62,083 nt of DNA from Streptococcus orisratti DSM 15617. Lineage in GTDB: Bacteria; Bacillota; Bacilli; Lactobacillales; Streptococcaceae. The position numbers were made by a program, and so were the translations under genes. This document shows, in pieces, positions 42,589 to 52,417 of this stretch (positions are counted from its first letter, which is position 1; each line of letters opens with the position of its first letter). The stretch spans positions 1 through 62,083 of the forward strand of contig NZ_KB904450.1 of assembly GCF_000380105.1 (NCBI RefSeq). The letters are read 5' to 3'. A model generated the notes under the pieces. The model was not told the DNA's origin. It worked only from the letters and a program-made list of their open reading frames with translations, and did no database searches.

Positions 42589-43506
42589 ATGTTTAAGAAA
42601 CGAATGTTAGAAAATCATACTTACCGTTACGAGTCCTTGCCAGCATGGTTTACCATCTTAATCGTCTGTAGTATGGTTGTCTTATTCTTCCTTTTGGGGC
42701 AATTTGTAGGAGGAGCAACGTTTGGTTTGTTACTTATGCCGGTGGTATTTCTCAAACCTGAGATGGCTAGTACTTTACTTGGCTCAATTTATTTTCAGCT
42801 AGGTTTGTTTAGCTTTGTGGCATTAAGTCAATTTGCTTGGGTTAAATGGTATGAAAAACGCTCAATTACCAGTTTAGGTTTTTTTAAGCAAGGTTGGTTT
42901 TTGGAAATCCTCAAGGGTTGGGGTGTAGGTATGGAAATTTTCACCCTTGCTTTTGCCTTGACCTATCTATTTGGTGGGGTAAGGTTACAAAGCGTGGATT
43001 TTTCGTGGTCAACAGTTATCTATGTTTTATCAATTATCCCGTTTTGGTTTGTTCAAGGCGGTACAGAAGAGTTATTAACCCGCGGTTGGCTCTTGCCAAT
43101 AATCAACAAGCGGAGTAATCTAGCGGTAGCGATTGGGATTTCGAGCAGTTTATTTGGTTTCATGCATTTGTCAAATTCTCATGTTACGATCTTTTCAATC
43201 ATGGGAATTATTTTATCGGGTGTCTTCATGGCACTTTATATGCTAAAGACGGATAACCTCTGGGGTGTAGCAGGTCTTCACGGGGCTTGGAATTTCACGC
43301 AAGGTAACGTCTTTGGTGTAGCAGTTAGTGGGGCAGGTGCAGGAAAGTCACTCTTCCATTTTGTCAATAAAGCTGGCGCAGCAGACTGGGTTTCGGGTGG
43401 CCGATTTGGAACGGAAGGTAGTTTGCTGACGAGTTTGGTCTTACTTGTTGCTAGCATTATTCTAGCTCTGCTATTATACAAAGAAAAAGAAGTTGTAAAA
43501 GATTGA
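42589..43506 (+). CDS. CPBP-family intramembrane metalloprotease
   Basis: 305 residues with about eight membrane segments. The CAAX-protease/bacteriocin-processing (CPBP) motifs are present: EELLTRGWLLP (EExxxR, near 165), FGFMHLSNS and GLHGAWNF. Family members include the Rce1 proteases and putative bacteriocin-immunity proteins. No bacteriocin gene is nearby, so a housekeeping or envelope role is as likely. RBS ACAAGGAGAATG. Monocistronic, terminator at 43501. Confidence 0.87.
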   Translation: MFKKRMLENHTYRYESLPAWFTILIVCSMVVLFFLLGQFVGGATFGLLLMPVVFLKPEMASTLLGSIYFQLGLFSFVALSQFAWVKWYEKRSITSLGFFKQGWFLEILKGWGVGMEIFTLAFALTYLFGGVRLQSVDFSWSTVIYVLSIIPFWFVQGGTEELLTRGWLLPIINKRSNLAVAIGISSSLFGFMHLSNSHVTIFSIMGIILSGVFMALYMLKTDNLWGVAGLHGAWNFTQGNVFGVAVSGAGAGKSLFHFVNKAGAADWVSGGRFGTEGSLLTSLVLLVASIILALLLYKEKEVVKD

Positions 43507-43530
43507 GTCTTAAAACTCAGTCTTTTTTGA
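43501..43530 (+). terminator. Terminator of the CPBP gene
   Basis: GATTGAGT and ACTCAGTC pair (one G-U) around CTTAAA, followed by six T. The stem overlaps the stop codon. Confidence 0.85.
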
Positions 43531-43563
43531 TGATATGATAAAATAGTAGAAACGAGGTAAACC

Positions 43564-45555
43564 ATGATAGATAGAAAAAATAATAATCATTTCAAATTAG
43601 TTTCTAAATACCAACCTTCAGGAGATCAACCCCAAGCCATTGAAGCTTTGGTGGACAATATCGAAGGAGGCGAAAAGGCACAGATTCTCAAAGGAGCAAC
43701 AGGTACAGGTAAGACCTACACCATGAGTCAAGTCATTCAGAAAGTTAATAAACCGACCTTGGTCATTGCTCATAATAAGACGCTTGCTGGTCAGCTTTAT
43801 GGTGAATTTAAGGAGTTTTTTCCAGACAATGCTGTAGAATATTTTGTGTCTTACTATGATTACTACCAGCCAGAAGCCTATGTGCCCTCATCTGATACCT
43901 ATATTGAAAAAGACAGTTCGGTCAATGACGAGATTGATAAACTTCGCCATTCTGCAACGTCATCATTATTAGAGCGTAACGATGTTATTGTTGTCGCATC
44001 TGTTTCTTGTATTTATGGTTTAGGTTCTCCCAAAGAGTATGCTGACAGTGTGGTTAGCTTGCGCCCTGGTCAGGAAATTTCTCGCGACCAGCTTTTAAAT
44101 GACTTGGTAGACATTCAGTTTGAGCGTAATGACATTGATTTCCAGCGTGGGCGTTTCCGTGTACGTGGTGATGTGGTGGAAATCTTTCCAGCTAGTCGTG
44201 ACGAGCACGCCTTTCGTGTGGAATTTTTCGGTGATGAGATTGATCGTATTCGAGAAATCGAAAGCTTGACTGGACGTGTTCTCGGTGAAGTGGATCATTT
44301 GGCTATTTTCCCAGCCACCCACTTTATGACCAACGAGGAGCATATGGAGGAAGCTATTTCTAATATTCTTGAAGAGATGGAAAAGCAGGTCAAACTTTTT
44401 GAAGCAGAAGGTAAACTGATAGAGGCGCAGCGCATTCGCCAAAGGACGGAGTATGATGTGGAGATGCTGCGCGAGATGGGCTACACCAGCGGTGTCGAAA
44501 ATTACTCGCGTCATATGGATGGACGAGCAGAGGGAGAGCCACCATATACTCTTTTGGACTTTTTCCCAGAAGACTTTCTCATCATGATTGATGAAAGCCA
44601 TATGACTATGGGGCAGATTAAGGGCATGTACAATGGAGATCGCTCACGTAAGGAAATGCTAGTAAATTATGGTTTCCGCCTTCCAAGTGCTCTGGATAAC
44701 CGTCCCTTGCGCCGAGAAGAATTTGAAAGTCATGTGCATCAGATTGTCTATGTTTCTGCAACGCCTGGTGACTACGAGATGGAGCAGACTGATACCGTTA
44801 TCGAGCAGATTATTCGCCCGACAGGTCTCTTGGATCCAGAAGTGGAAGTCCGTCCGACTATGGGGCAAATGGACGATCTGCTTGGAGAAATCAATGCACG
44901 TGTGGATAAGGGAGAACGTACTTTCATCACAACCCTGACCAAAAAAATGGCAGAAGATTTGACCGACTACCTCAAAGAAATGGGGGTTAAGGTTAAGTAT
45001 ATGCATTCGGATATCAAGACTTTGGAGCGTACCGAGATTATCCGCGATTTGCGTTTGGGTGTCTTTGATGTTCTTATCGGAATTAATTTGTTGCGCGAAG
45101 GAATTGACGTTCCAGAGGTCAGCTTGGTGGCTATCCTTGATGCGGATAAGGAAGGTTTCCTCCGTAACGAACGTGGTCTTATCCAGACTATTGGGCGGGC
45201 AGCGCGAAATAGTAACGGGCATGTTATCATGTACGCTGATAAGATTACCGAGTCTATGCAGAAGGCTATGGATGAAACAGCACGTCGGCGGAGCCTGCAA
45301 ATGGCTTACAATGAGAAACACGGTATTGTTCCACAAACCATTAAAAAAGAAATCCGAGATCTTATTGCGATTACTAAGTCAAATGATACCGATGTAGCAG
45401 AAGGTGTTGTTGATTACAGTGCTATGACCAAGAAAGAGCGCCAAGAAGCCATCAAGAAGTTGCAAAAACAAATGCAAGAAGCCGCCGAACTGCTTGATTT
45501 TGAACTGGCTGCCCAAATTAGGGATATGGTGATTGAACTGAAGGCGATGGATTAG
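43564..45555 (+). CDS. uvrB: Excinuclease ABC subunit B
   Basis: 663 residues. UvrB verifies damage and loads UvrC in nucleotide excision repair. Walker [11 protein letters not shown] near residue 40, the beta-hairpin [21 protein letters not shown] near 95, helicase motif DESHMT, motifs V and VI ([17 protein letters not shown] and [15 protein letters not shown]), and the C-terminal UVR helix hairpin ([19 protein letters not shown]). Start ATG 43564 after ACGAGGTAAACC. Confidence 0.98.
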   Translation: MIDRKNNNHFKLVSKYQPSGDQPQAIEALVDNIEGGEKAQILKGATGTGKTYTMSQVIQKVNKPTLVIAHNKTLAGQLYGEFKEFFPDNAVEYFVSYYDYYQPEAYVPSSDTYIEKDSSVNDEIDKLRHSATSSLLERNDVIVVASVSCIYGLGSPKEYADSVVSLRPGQEISRDQLLNDLVDIQFERNDIDFQRGRFRVRGDVVEIFPASRDEHAFRVEFFGDEIDRIREIESLTGRVLGEVDHLAIFPATHFMTNEEHMEEAISNILEEMEKQVKLFEAEGKLIEAQRIRQRTEYDVEMLREMGYTSGVENYSRHMDGRAEGEPPYTLLDFFPEDFLIMIDESHMTMGQIKGMYNGDRSRKEMLVNYGFRLPSALDNRPLRREEFESHVHQIVYVSATPGDYEMEQTDTVIEQIIRPTGLLDPEVEVRPTMGQMDDLLGEINARVDKGERTFITTLTKKMAEDLTDYLKEMGVKVKYMHSDIKTLERTEIIRDLRLGVFDVLIGINLLREGIDVPEVSLVAILDADKEGFLRNERGLIQTIGRAARNSNGHVIMYADKITESMQKAMDETARRRSLQMAYNEKHGIVPQTIKKEIRDLIAITKSNDTDVAEGVVDYSAMTKKERQEAIKKLQKQMQEAAELLDFELAAQIRDMVIELKAMD

Positions 45556-45663
45556 ATTTAGAGAAGCAACGATAACATCAATACTGTTGTAGTGTTTAAT
45601 GTTCCAAACATAGGAAAAGAAAATGTCGAAGCTTTGATGAGTTAAAATTTTTAGGAGGTCATC

Positions 45664-46251
45664 ATGTCACCACTTTACCAACAATTAGCTTTTTTTAATG
45701 AACTTGAGAAACTCAAGATGGTCACTCGACGGAATCAGACCTTAGATGGGTGTTTTGAGAATTCTGCTGAGCATTCTTGGCAACTAGCTCTTATGGCACC
45801 TGTCTTGCGCCAGCATTTTCCAGAGGAAGTAGACCTTGAAAAGGTTATGACGATGCTTTTGCTGCATGAAATCGGAGAAATCGGTGCAGGTGATACATGG
45901 GTTTATGATGAGGTTGGTAAGTTGACTTCCTTTGATCGTGAGTGGGAGTCTGTCAAGAAAACGTTGGCTCTTCTCCCTCCTGAGCAGGCTGACAGCTACC
46001 GAGAACTCTGGCTTGAATTTGAGTCCAAGGAGGACACACCTGAAGCACGTTATGCTCGTTGTCTGGATGCTCTAGCACCGCTGATGAATCACCTGCTTAT
46101 TGCTCCTGAAAATGAAAACCTCGATAGCTTGACCAAGTCACAGGTTTTGGCAAAGAAAGCCTTTATCAAGGAAGAATCGGCAGAACTTTGGGAGCTTGTT
46201 TTGGATTTGATAGACCAAAGTGTCGCTAAAGGCTTGTATCTGGATAAATAG
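45664..46251 (+). CDS. HD-domain hydrolase (YfbR-like nucleotidase candidate)
   Basis: 195 residues. The metal-binding HD motifs are NSAEHSWQLALMA (first His, near 35) and LLLHEIGEIGAGDTW (His-Glu in place of HD, near 72), with a late Asp in CLDALAPLMNH. This pattern fits the YfbR/YGK1 group that removes phosphate from deoxynucleoside monophosphates. RBS TTAGGAGGTC. It stands 100 bases after uvrB. Exact substrate not certain. Confidence 0.82.
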   Translation: MSPLYQQLAFFNELEKLKMVTRRNQTLDGCFENSAEHSWQLALMAPVLRQHFPEEVDLEKVMTMLLLHEIGEIGAGDTWVYDEVGKLTSFDREWESVKKTLALLPPEQADSYRELWLEFESKEDTPEARYARCLDALAPLMNHLLIAPENENLDSLTKSQVLAKKAFIKEESAELWELVLDLIDQSVAKGLYLDK

Positions 46252-46340
46252 AGAAAGCTTTTAAATTAACATTTTGTTATACTATATATAATAAGGGTAA
46301 GACCTTAATTGAACTGAAGGTAAAAGTAAAAGGAGAAACC

Positions 46341-46805
46341 ATGCCTCGTACATCTCAAGTCATCTTAACGAACATGTGCTTGATTGAAGATGAAAAAGGA
46401 AATATTGTTATGCAAATTCGTGATCCCAAAAGGTACACTTGGTCAGGAGCAGCATTACCTGGTGGTCATATTGAAGAAAAAGAAAGTCTGCATCAAGCGG
46501 TGGTGCGAGAAGTTTATGAAGAAACAGGACTGACCATTCGTAATCCCAAGTTAGTTGGAATGAAGCACTGGCATACAGTGGACGGCATTCGATATTTGGT
46601 ATTTCTCTACCGCACCAATGACTTTTCTGGTGAACTGCGTTCTTCTGAAGAGGGTGAGGTTAAGTGGGTCTCACGTAATGATTTGGATAATATTGAACTT
46701 GCTTATGACCTGAAAAACTTGCTGCGTGTTTTCGATGAAGAAAAATTGTCAGAGATGTTTTATAGTAAGCGTCTCGAAAATGATTTTATCCGTGAATTTT
46801 GGTAA
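46341..46805 (+). CDS. Nudix hydrolase
   Basis: 154 residues. The Nudix box reads GGHIEEKESLHQAVVREVYE then ETGL (residues about 41-63), matching GX5EX7REUXEEXGU with all metal-binding Glu. The rest resembles MutT/YtkD-type 8-oxo-dGTP diphosphatases, which clean oxidised nucleotides, but many Nudix proteins have other substrates. RBS AAAAGGAGAAACC. Own promoter region after the HD gene. Confidence 0.88.
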   Translation: MPRTSQVILTNMCLIEDEKGNIVMQIRDPKRYTWSGAALPGGHIEEKESLHQAVVREVYEETGLTIRNPKLVGMKHWHTVDGIRYLVFLYRTNDFSGELRSSEEGEVKWVSRNDLDNIELAYDLKNLLRVFDEEKLSEMFYSKRLENDFIREFW

Positions 46806-47119
46806 TTTACTTACCAAGAAAAGCTTGAACGTTTTTAGTTAGAATTTAAAACCTAATCCTAGAAACTACAGGTAGAAGTATCAATCATGATTCTTGAAAA
46901 GATTTTTGTTACAGCTATTTGACGAAAATCTTCTAGTATCTGAAGAATTTTTCTATAACTATGTCAGACTTAACTGAGCAATTGATAGACTCCAAAGTAG
47001 CTAAAAGTTGTGTTTGTTCAATGCCCCTGTTCTTATTCAAGTTAGTCATATCTATGATGTGCTAGCTAATTAGGGGAGTTTATTAACAATAGGATATCAA
47101 TATCATTTTAGGAGCATTT
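46806..47119. other. Intergenic, nothing recognised
   Basis: 314 bases with a possible weak hairpin after the Nudix gene (AGAAAAGCTTGAACGTTTTT). No supported ORF; AGGAGC just before 47120 is the next ribosome binding site. Confidence 0.4.
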
Positions 47120-47965
47120 ATGAAAAAAATGTATAAAGGGCGGGTACGTTCAGATGGAAGTTTTTACTTTTATGAAGAAAATCCTTTATGGGGAATATTA
47201 TTCATTCTGTTTGTCCTAGGGATAGCTGGATATATTCTTAAGTGGCTATTGAAACTGATTAGTTCTCTGGTGGCGGGTGTTAAAGTTTTTCTGCTTGTTT
47301 TGTCAATTTTGTTTGTTTTGGCCTTTTTTTCAATCTTATTTATTATATTTTTTAGATATTTGGTAAAAAAGATTGGACTTTCCAGCGGAATTACAAAAGT
47401 TCTTTACGTTATTGCTTTGCTGGCTCTATTTCCTGCTACTGCCTATTGTAGCATTACTTCTGTAAGTAGAATACAGTCGTCAGCACGGCAGCATAACATT
47501 GAGGATGCGGCTCGCGTAAAGACAAGTCAGCTATGTCACGAGTTAGAAGAGAAGCTGTCAGGCATATGGACAAGTATTGATGACGAAGATAGCTGGAGTG
47601 CCCAAGGAAATCCAGATACTATAACTATTACTTATCCAGACATTGAAGTTGACAGCTTTGAAGGAGATTATTTTGATATTGAACGACCATCCTATTCAGG
47701 TAAATTAGCAATCAATAAGAAGCTAATCAAAAAGATCCTGTTGCAAATGGAAGTAGATAAGATTAAAGCATACAGTTTAACTGATTTATTAGAGTCTGAT
47801 AATGCAGATAAGCTAATAAGTCTCACTGAACAATCTGAGGATGGTTTCACCATCAACCGTTTATCCTATAATGATACCGATGAGCAAATTATTATTGACT
47901 TCACCAAGGAAAGTAGTGACGATGATAGCAGGGAACAGCGAACCGATTATGTGTTGAGTAGATAG
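47120..47965 (+). CDS. Membrane protein of unknown function
   Basis: 281 residues that I do not recognise. A short polar head is followed by three membrane helices (about 23-45, 53-78 and 90-108) and then an acidic domain outside or inside the membrane (about 120-281) rich in Asp, Glu and Ser. There is one Cys in each of the third helix and the early soluble part (YCSITS, QLCHEL). The end is DDSREQRTDYVLSR. No transport, kinase or sortase motif. Base composition is AT-rich relative to neighbours. It lies between a decayed-looking gap and an 800-base repeat-filled stretch, so it may be a recent or strain-specific gene. Confidence 0.72.
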   Translation: MKKMYKGRVRSDGSFYFYEENPLWGILFILFVLGIAGYILKWLLKLISSLVAGVKVFLLVLSILFVLAFFSILFIIFFRYLVKKIGLSSGITKVLYVIALLALFPATAYCSITSVSRIQSSARQHNIEDAARVKTSQLCHELEEKLSGIWTSIDDEDSWSAQGNPDTITITYPDIEVDSFEGDYFDIERPSYSGKLAINKKLIKKILLQMEVDKIKAYSLTDLLESDNADKLISLTEQSEDGFTINRLSYNDTDEQIIIDFTKESSDDDSREQRTDYVLSR

Positions 47966-48047
47966 TTTGTTCAACTGTGAAAGTGGTGCTCTCAGTGATG
48001 ATTGTACCATTTTTGTAAGCTATCAAATCAGTTATTGATCTCATATT

Positions 48048-48209
48048 AGAACCTGTATTCACAGTTCAGCACTTCTATCTAAGGCTAGTTTTTGAGCTAC
48101 TCATCGTTAGTTTTTTTCAAAATACAGTCAGTATTCTCTCAAAAAACTGCCTTGATTAGCGAAAAACTATTTCTTATCTATAAGCACTTCGCTTGTGAAT
48201 ACAGGTTCT
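48048..48209 (+). repeat. Dispersed repeat family C, copy 2
   Basis: 162 bp with clean terminal inverted repeats (AGAACCTGTATTCAC left, GTGAATACAGGTTCT right), nearly identical to 10324-10488; the main difference is the length of an A-run near the middle. Confidence 0.88.
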
Positions 48210-48417
48210 TACTTTCGAATGACTTTTGCTGAGGATGATAGTTTTCTATAAAAGAAAGTTAAATTTCTTTCGTTCTAGAGACTTGTAGAAACAGTGGACA
48301 GTCTCTCTCTTTTTTGATAGAAATAAGTCATTGTTTTTAGTGATAATTCCACAAGTCTGGGGAGAGGAAAATAAAATGAGCGAAGGTCAAGTCGAATGGT
48401 TAGGGCAGTGATTATGT
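48210..48417. other. Intergenic between repeats
   Basis: No gene. A few short open frames lack ribosome binding sites. Confidence 0.35.
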
Positions 48418-48500
48418 TGAAAGTTGGAGATGAAACTTGCGATAGCAAGTGTATGGCAAAGCGTGTTCAAATATTTGAAGTTGGAATAAGGGGTCTTTGT
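48418..48500 (-). repeat. Partial, diverged copy of repeat family B
   Basis: GGCAAAG, GTTCAAA and GAAGTTGGAATAAGG blocks follow the order of 23065-23115 with substitutions; the outer hairpins are missing. Confidence 0.55.
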
Positions 48501-48599
48501 CACCCACCACGGATATTATAGAGTCGAAACAAGGGAACAAGCTTCCTATTAATGAAAGAAAAAATGAAAGGCTATCATTAGAAGATCTTTCAAGTATTT

Positions 48600-48703
48600 A
48601 TACTCTTCGAAAATCAAAATTATCCGTTGTCAACTTGCCTTGATGAACTCAAGTTCTATCGTCGGCTTCGTTTCCTAGGCTACTTTTGATTTTCATTGAG
48701 TAT
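48600..48703 (+). repeat. RUP-like 104-bp repeat, copy 4
   Basis: Identical to the other three copies. Lies 18 bases before the terminator of the mal transport operon, on its 3' side. Confidence 0.9.
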
Positions 48704-48720
48704 TAGTATCGCTGTAACCA

Positions 48721-48751
48721 AAAAGGTAGTGCCACAAAAGCACTACCTTTT
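48721..48751. terminator. Terminator of malX-malF-malG
   Basis: AAAAGGTAGTGC and GCACTACCTTTT pair perfectly (12 bp) around CACAAAA; T-rich on the minus-strand exit. Confidence 0.9.
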
Positions 48752-48774
48752 CAGGTCTTATCATAATGTGATAA

Positions 48775-49611
48775 CTATTTAACAGAACCGCTAGTAACAC
48801 CCTCAACATAGTATTTTTGCATGTAGATGAAGAGAAGTGTGATTGGGATAGCGATGAGAACTGATGCAGCTGCGAAAGAACGGAACCATTCATTGATGGT
48901 ATCTTGTTCCAACATGGCAAAAAGTCCGATTGCAACGGTATATTTGCTAGTAGCATCGCCAAGGATTACTTTGGCAAAGATAAAGTCAATCCAAGGACCG
49001 ATAAAGGCTGTTAAAGCAGTATAGACAATGATTGGTTTTGACAGTGGTAAGGTAATCTTGAAGAAGATATCTTTACGTGTCGCTCCATCAATCATAGCTG
49101 ACTCATCAAGTGAGTAAGGAATGGTGTCAAAGAATCCTTTAGCAATGTAGAAACCAAGTGCAGCACCTGCAGAGTATACCAGTACCAAGGCGAAGAGGGC
49201 TTGTGTCAAATTAAAGGCTTTCAAAATATAATAAACGGCGATCATTGACATGAAGCCAGGGAACATGTTAAGCACAAGTGCCAATTTCAAGAAACCATTG
49301 CGATGTTTGAATTTGATACGACTAAGTGAGTAGGCCATTGCAACGGTGATAAAAGTTGAAATAATCGTTGTCGCTGTAGCTACAATAAGAGTATTCCAGA
49401 ACCACTGAGCAAATGGGAATGAAGAATTGTTAAAGAGTTTAACATAGTTGTCCAGAGTAAACGATTTTGGAATGATATAAGGAACATAAGCTCCAGTTTC
49501 ACTACGGAAGCTGGTCAGGACAACCCAAACAATTGGAAAGAGCCAGACGATAGATAAAATAATCAATAGGATATATGTCAGTGTTAAATTAATTCGACGT
49601 TTGTTTTTCAT
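48775..49611 (-). CDS. malG: Maltodextrin ABC transporter permease MalG (MalD in pneumococcal naming)
   Basis: 278 residues with six membrane helices. The ATPase-contact EAA loop is DESAMIDGATRKDIFFKITLP near residues 186-206, written here in part. N-terminal TYILLIILSIVWLFPIVWVVLTS is the first helix. MalG with MalF forms the channel for maltose and maltodextrins delivered by MalX. Its ATG overlaps the malF stop by one base (TAATG), so translation is coupled. The energising ATPase (MsmK/MalK type) is not in the window; streptococci often share one from elsewhere. Confidence 0.95.
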   Translation of the reverse strand: MKNKRRINLTLTYILLIILSIVWLFPIVWVVLTSFRSETGAYVPYIIPKSFTLDNYVKLFNNSSFPFAQWFWNTLIVATATTIISTFITVAMAYSLSRIKFKHRNGFLKLALVLNMFPGFMSMIAVYYILKAFNLTQALFALVLVYSAGAALGFYIAKGFFDTIPYSLDESAMIDGATRKDIFFKITLPLSKPIIVYTALTAFIGPWIDFIFAKVILGDATSKYTVAIGLFAMLEQDTINEWFRSFAAASVLIAIPITLLFIYMQKYYVEGVTSGSVK

Positions 49612-50978
49612 TATTTAGCAGCTCCTTCCTTATAAGAGTTGGTTCTTGTATAGGCCAGCAAGCTAAAGATTGCTGAGATAGCAAAGATTAAGATACCGAC
49701 AACTGAAGCCAAGTTATAGTCAGCGGCAGAAACGGTCAGTTTATAGAGCCAAGTTACCAAGAGGTCAGTAGATCCTGCTTGATAGAAATCAGGATTAGTT
49801 GGGTTACCACCTGTCAACAAGTAGATAACGTTAAAGTTGTTAATATTACCGATAAACTGTTGAATTAAGTTTGGCATCATAATCAAAAGGATTTGTGGGA
49901 AAGTGATGTTGCGGAAAATTTGGAATTTATTTGCACCATCAATCTCAGCAGCTTCCAATTGTTCCTGAGGTAAATTCATAATGATAGAAGTTGCCAAAAG
50001 CATGGTGAATGGAATACCAACCCACATATTAACAACGATGATAGAGAATTTTGCCCAAACTGGATCTGTCAAAAATGGTAACGGATTTTTAGCTGAAACT
50101 AAACCAATGTTGATTAAGAGTGAATTTAGTGGGCCACCATCAGTCAAAAGATTTCTCATGATGAGAAGAGAGATGAACTGAGGAACGGCGATTGTGATGA
50201 CGAAGATAGTACGCCACATTTTTTTCAACTTCAGACCTTTGGTATTGATAATCAAGGCCAAAACGATACCGAAGAAGAAGTTAGTTGCTGTAGCAGCTAC
50301 TGCCCAAATCAAAGTCCAAGATAGGACAGGGAAGAAGGTACCAGCCATACGTCCGCTAAGAACGTTTCCGAAGTTTGAAAGACCAACCCAATCAAAAAGT
50401 GATTTTGGTGGTAGGTGGTTATGATCGTAGCTAGTAAAGGCTAGACAGATCATGTAAACCAAAGGCAAGATAGTGAAGAGAAGCACACCAATCATTGGAA
50501 TTGACATGAGAGTCATGTGGAAACGACCGTCAGCCAAAGTATGGAAATCTTCCATGAAAGTTGGTATTTTCTTACCTTCAGATTTTAAAACATAGATATT
50601 ACGTGCGCTTTTTAGGTTACACCAGTAGATATAAGCAAAGACAAGACAGAAGATTACTGATGCCAAACCGAAGATTAAGAGGAGCATAGAGTTATCTCCG
50701 TCAACGGCCTTGGTGAACTTAACTCCGTCAATCTCAACAGTTTGTTTTCCTTGGGCCTGAGTCCCTAAGGTAATCAAACCGCCAAATCCTGGAATAACCT
50801 GTAAGACAAATGATATTAGGAAAAGAATTTCACTAATGAGGAAGAGAAATCCTTTAATGAATTGTTTGTTGGCGAGATTTGCAAATCCCATAATGAGTGC
50901 TGATAGTTTAACGTCAAGTCCACCTTTTTTTAGAGCTTCTTTTACAGAAACTTTATCAAAATAGACAGAGTTATTCAT
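49611..50978 (-). CDS. malF: Maltodextrin ABC transporter permease MalF (MalC in pneumococcal naming)
   Basis: 455 residues with about eight membrane helices, including the extra N-terminal ones typical of MalF-type permeases. EAA loop: EAAEIDGANKFQIFRNITFP near residue 375. The start is ATG 50978 (minus) after GGGAGGTTCATT; the frame extends 19 codons upstream without a signal. About 120 bases with a 30-bp perfect palindrome separate it from malX, probably allowing the binding protein to be made in excess. Confidence 0.94.
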   Translation of the reverse strand: MNNSVYFDKVSVKEALKKGGLDVKLSALIMGFANLANKQFIKGFLFLISEILFLISFVLQVIPGFGGLITLGTQAQGKQTVEIDGVKFTKAVDGDNSMLLLIFGLASVIFCLVFAYIYWCNLKSARNIYVLKSEGKKIPTFMEDFHTLADGRFHMTLMSIPMIGVLLFTILPLVYMICLAFTSYDHNHLPPKSLFDWVGLSNFGNVLSGRMAGTFFPVLSWTLIWAVAATATNFFFGIVLALIINTKGLKLKKMWRTIFVITIAVPQFISLLIMRNLLTDGGPLNSLLINIGLVSAKNPLPFLTDPVWAKFSIIVVNMWVGIPFTMLLATSIIMNLPQEQLEAAEIDGANKFQIFRNITFPQILLIMMPNLIQQFIGNINNFNVIYLLTGGNPTNPDFYQAGSTDLLVTWLYKLTVSAADYNLASVVGILIFAISAIFSLLAYTRTNSYKEGAAK

Positions 50979-51045
50979 AATGAACCTCCCAAGTAGTAGA
51001 TAGATACCGCTAACAAAATAGCAGCAAGAAACCAATAATTAACAA

Positions 51046-51075
51046 ATCACGTAAAGGGGATCCCCTTTACGTGAT
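51046..51075. promoter_or_regulatory. 30-bp perfect palindrome between malX and malF
   Basis: Two 15-base arms with no spacer: ATCACGTAAAGGGGA and TCCCCTTTACGTGAT. In RNA it forms a very strong hairpin 23 bases beyond the malX stop. There is no T-run, so it looks like an RNA-stabilising or processing structure rather than a full terminator. Confidence 0.85.
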
Positions 51076-51098
51076 CACTAACATTCTGCTTAAAAAAC

Positions 51099-52346
51099 TT
51101 ATTTAGTAGCTGCCAAGTCTTTGTCAAATTGTTGAAGCTTAGCTAGGAAGTCAGCAGGAGCAATCTTACCTGAATAAGGTCCGCTAAGGAGAGAAGCAGA
51201 TTCAGTCCAGAAAGTAGCCATTTGGTTAAGTTTTGGCATAACAGTTGTGTAGTCTGCAGAACCAGTCATGCTAGATACAGCCTTAGCCAATTCATTAGAA
51301 GTAACGGCGTCAGATGATTGAACTTCCTTGTTTGATGGAATGATGTTACGAGTCTTGAATTGGTTTTCTTGACTTTCAGCGTTAGTTAGGTAAGCTGCAA
51401 GTTTGTATGAAGCAGCAATACGTTTAGCATCACCTTTAGCAGGTGCTTGGTTAACGGCATAAAGTTTAACACCCATGAAGGCTTTTTGTTGAACAGTGTC
51501 GCCACCAATAGTTACTGTTGGATAAACAGCGATTCCAAGGTTATCTTTACCAACAGCTTCTTCAGCAGCAGAGTAGTTCCATGGACCAGTTTCGATAGCA
51601 GCAACAGTACCATCACCAAATTTAGAAACAGCTTCAGCATCAGTAACGTTCACGAAGCCTTTGTTGTCTTTTTGGTCAGCCAACCATTGCATTACTGCAA
51701 CACCTTTATCGTTACCCCAGTTTGTACCGTCAACAGTTTCACCATCTTCACCAAAGAGTGTATTACCGACTGAAAGCATCAATGGAGCAGTTGCATAAGC
51801 ATTAACTTCTTTCAATGAAGCTCCAAAAGTTGCTTTTGATGTGATTGTTTCGTATGATTTTACATCATCTGCAGAAAGTTTAGATTTGTTGTAGAAAAGA
51901 ACTTGAGATTCTACACCAAATGGGAAGGCATAAGTTTTACCTTTGTATTGTGCCCCTGCAACAGCGTTTTCAACGTTGTTGTCAGCTACTTCTGTAGCGT
52001 ATTTTTCAGGGATTTCTTGGATAACTCCTGACTCAACCAATTGACCAAGTTGATCGTGTGGAAGTGAGAAGACGTCTGCAGCCTTTTCTGGGTCTTTCTT
52101 CACGTTTTCTTGAGCTTTTGAGTCGTTAGATTCAACAATCTTAACAGATACGCCTTCAGCTTTTTCGAAAGCTTTTACTGTTGCTTCATATGATTCTTTA
52201 GCATCAGTAGGCACCCAAAGTTTGAGTGATACTTTATCAGATGAAGTTGATTCTTTTGAACCATTAGATGAGCAGGCAGCGAGAGTTGCGATTGATGCAA
52301 GTGCTACACCACTAGTGACGACTTTTTTCCAAGTGTTCTTCTTCAT
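51099..52346 (-). CDS. malX: Maltodextrin-binding lipoprotein MalX
   Basis: 415 residues. Lipobox LAAC with Cys25 after a signal peptide (MKKNTWKKVVTSGVALASIA), so it is anchored on the outer face of the membrane. The body is the family 1 binding-protein fold: VSLKLWVPTDAKESYEATV, FSLPHDQLGQLVESG, FPFGVESQVLFYNKSKL and AIETGPWNYSAAEEAVG. It captures maltodextrins for MalFG. Start ATG 52346 after AGGAGGAGAAAAAC. Its promoter holds a LacI-family operator. Confidence 0.95.
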   Translation of the reverse strand: MKKNTWKKVVTSGVALASIATLAACSSNGSKESTSSDKVSLKLWVPTDAKESYEATVKAFEKAEGVSVKIVESNDSKAQENVKKDPEKAADVFSLPHDQLGQLVESGVIQEIPEKYATEVADNNVENAVAGAQYKGKTYAFPFGVESQVLFYNKSKLSADDVKSYETITSKATFGASLKEVNAYATAPLMLSVGNTLFGEDGETVDGTNWGNDKGVAVMQWLADQKDNKGFVNVTDAEAVSKFGDGTVAAIETGPWNYSAAEEAVGKDNLGIAVYPTVTIGGDTVQQKAFMGVKLYAVNQAPAKGDAKRIAASYKLAAYLTNAESQENQFKTRNIIPSNKEVQSSDAVTSNELAKAVSSMTGSADYTTVMPKLNQMATFWTESASLLSGPYSGKIAPADFLAKLQQFDKDLAATK

Positions 52347-52388
52347 TGTTTTTCTCCTCCTAGAGAATGTTTTATTATTTACAAGTAT

Positions 52389-52417
52389 ATTATGCAACCG
52401 TTTGCAGTTTTTGTCAA
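52389..52417 (-). promoter_or_regulatory. malX promoter with MalR/CcpA-type operator
   Basis: Minus strand: TTGACA (52412-52417), 17-base spacer, CATAAT (52389-52394). The spacer holds TGCAAACGGTTGCA (52393-52406), a LacI-family dyad centred on CG. The same kind of site fills the malQ promoter spacer. Confidence 0.88.

Noticed and set aside
45059..45397. Long alternative frames inside uvrB, atpA, glgP and other strongly coding genes
   Set aside because: They are shadows of conserved genes, with no start signals and no protein-like motifs.
51046..51075. Palindrome between malX and malF as an intrinsic terminator
   Set aside because: No T-run after either arm; better read as an RNA hairpin or DNA dyad.
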